From NCBI GenBank assembly GCA_947652605.1, contig CANTFG010000240.1, positions 248,001 to 312,000 of the forward strand: a stretch of 64,000 nucleotides of DNA, written 5' to 3'. The notes under the pieces are model-generated. The model was not told where the DNA came from. It saw only the letters and a list, made by a program, of their open reading frames with translations, and did not search any database. The stretch comes from Elmis aenea (taxonomy: Eukaryota; Arthropoda; Insecta; Coleoptera; Elmidae). Numbering within the stretch: the first letter of the stretch is position 1; every line of letters starts with the position of its first letter. This document shows, in pieces, positions 63,610 to 64,000 of this stretch. Position numbers and translations under genes: made by a program.

Positions 63610-64000
63610 ACAAACGGCATTATACTAAGAAAGTTAAACTCTATAACATGCTAAAATTTGAACAAAATGTAACGAGCCGTTTTCGAAAAAAAATTTTAAA
63701 ATTTTTAATTTTTTGAATAACTTTGTAAATTAAAATTCAAACTAGTTGAAACAAACGGCATTATACTAAGAAAGTTAAACTCTATAACATGCTAAAATTT
63801 GAACAAAATCGTATGAGCCGTTTTCGAGAAAAAAATTCAAAATTTTCAAAATTTTTAATTTTTTGAATAACTTTGTAAATAAAATTTCAAACTAGTTGAA
63901 ACACACGGCAATATACTAAGAAAGTTAAACTCTATAACATGCTAAAATTTGAACAAAATCGTATGAGCCGTTTTCGAGAAAAAAATTCAAAATTTTCAAA
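63610..64000 (+). repeat. Right-edge monomers, last one cut
   Basis: A 141-bp GTAAC hybrid, an L monomer and the first 100 bp of an ACACACGG L. This order matches the start of the octamer and 13-mer families (for example 54781-55171, there with GTTAGA), so an older family probably resumes beyond the window. Confidence 0.82.

Larger units (their letters stand above)
1..64000 (+). repeat. Satellite array of ~150/141-bp monomers
   Basis: The entire window is a head-to-tail tandem array. Every monomer can be phased on ACAAACGGCA (or close variants ACACACGG, ACTAACGG, ACCAACGG, ACAAACATC), and the starts recur every 150 or 141 bp, with rare 140-, 142- and 145-bp units. I count about 435 monomers. 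All run in the same direction; no inverted segment, foreign insertion or gene was seen. The sequence is about 77% A+T, with conserved islands CGGCA, CGTATGAGCCG and CTAGTTG. Both main lengths are multiples of three, but all six frames of the L monomer carry stop codons. Pure arrays of this size with higher-order periodicity are typical of eukaryotic centromeric or heterochromatic satellites; that location is inference. The array touches both window edges, so its true length is unknown. Confidence 0.98.

Noticed and set aside
1..64000. CRISPR array
   Set aside because: The repeats are contiguous 150/141-bp units with no unique spacers, and there are no cas genes.
1..64000. Replication origin iterons or a bacterial repeat region
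   Set aside because: No DnaA-like boxes, rep gene or bacterial genes are present; array size and higher-order structure do not fit iterons.
1..64000. Transposon, LTR or MITE arrays
   Set aside because: No terminal inverted repeats bounding units, no target-site duplications and no coding domains; unit boundaries are arbitrary and units abut without gaps.
1..64000. rRNA, tRNA or histone tandem genes
   Set aside because: No structured RNA motifs, A/B boxes or coding frames; the unit is too short and A+T-rich.
1..64000. Telomeric or subtelomeric simple repeats
   Set aside because: No TTAGG, TTAGGG or similar runs are present.

Overview
The whole 64-kb window is one uninterrupted, head-to-tail satellite DNA array. 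I find no protein-coding gene, RNA gene, transposon, CRISPR array or single-copy sequence on either strand. By hand alignment it holds about 435 monomers, all in the same orientation. The phase origin I use is the first base of ACAAACGGCA, which is position 1 of the window. The array enters in that phase and is cut off inside a monomer at 64000, so it probably continues on both sides. There are two monomer length classes: L (150 bp, about 77% A+T) and S (141 bp, twice 140 bp). They differ mainly by one copy of a 9-bp unit, TCAAAATTT, and by a few linked diagnostic sites.

A long pure satellite with higher-order repeats (HORs) points to a eukaryotic chromosome, most likely centromeric, pericentromeric or another heterochromatic block. 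CpG is over-represented in the monomer (4 seen, about 2 expected in L). That argues against long-term heavy CpG methylation and fits many invertebrates better than vertebrates or most plants. I cannot name the species.

Layout: 1-1612 is an entry block. 1613-11614 is a 5001-bp, 34-monomer unit present twice in tandem. 11615-16933 is transitional, with 2805- and 2373-bp blocks that introduce new marker monomers. 16934-30589 is a domain built on a 1782-bp 12-mer, with an internal 1623-bp duplication (20648-23893), a 300-bp dimer expansion (25676-27757) and a 1041-bp duplication (28358-30439). 30590-37055 is more irregular, holds an 882-bp hexamer family and ends in the only structurally broken monomer (36914-37055). 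37056-52866 holds a 2791-bp tandem duplication (37488-43069) and an overlapping 5410-bp tandem duplication (42047-52866), sharing a recurring 1900-bp cassette and an 1173-bp octamer. 52867-60945 leads into a 1905-bp 13-mer present three times. 61387-63609 is a 741-bp pentamer present three times, followed by a partial block to the end.

Taken together, the sequence reads as a record of unequal exchange and segmental amplification. Diagnostic variants appear and disappear in staggered order along the array, blocks of 0.3 to 5.4 kb have been duplicated in tandem, and mosaic monomers and broken variant linkages mark some exchange points. All alignments, copy counts and statements that copies look alike were made by eye and should be confirmed with a dot plot and a tandem repeat finder.
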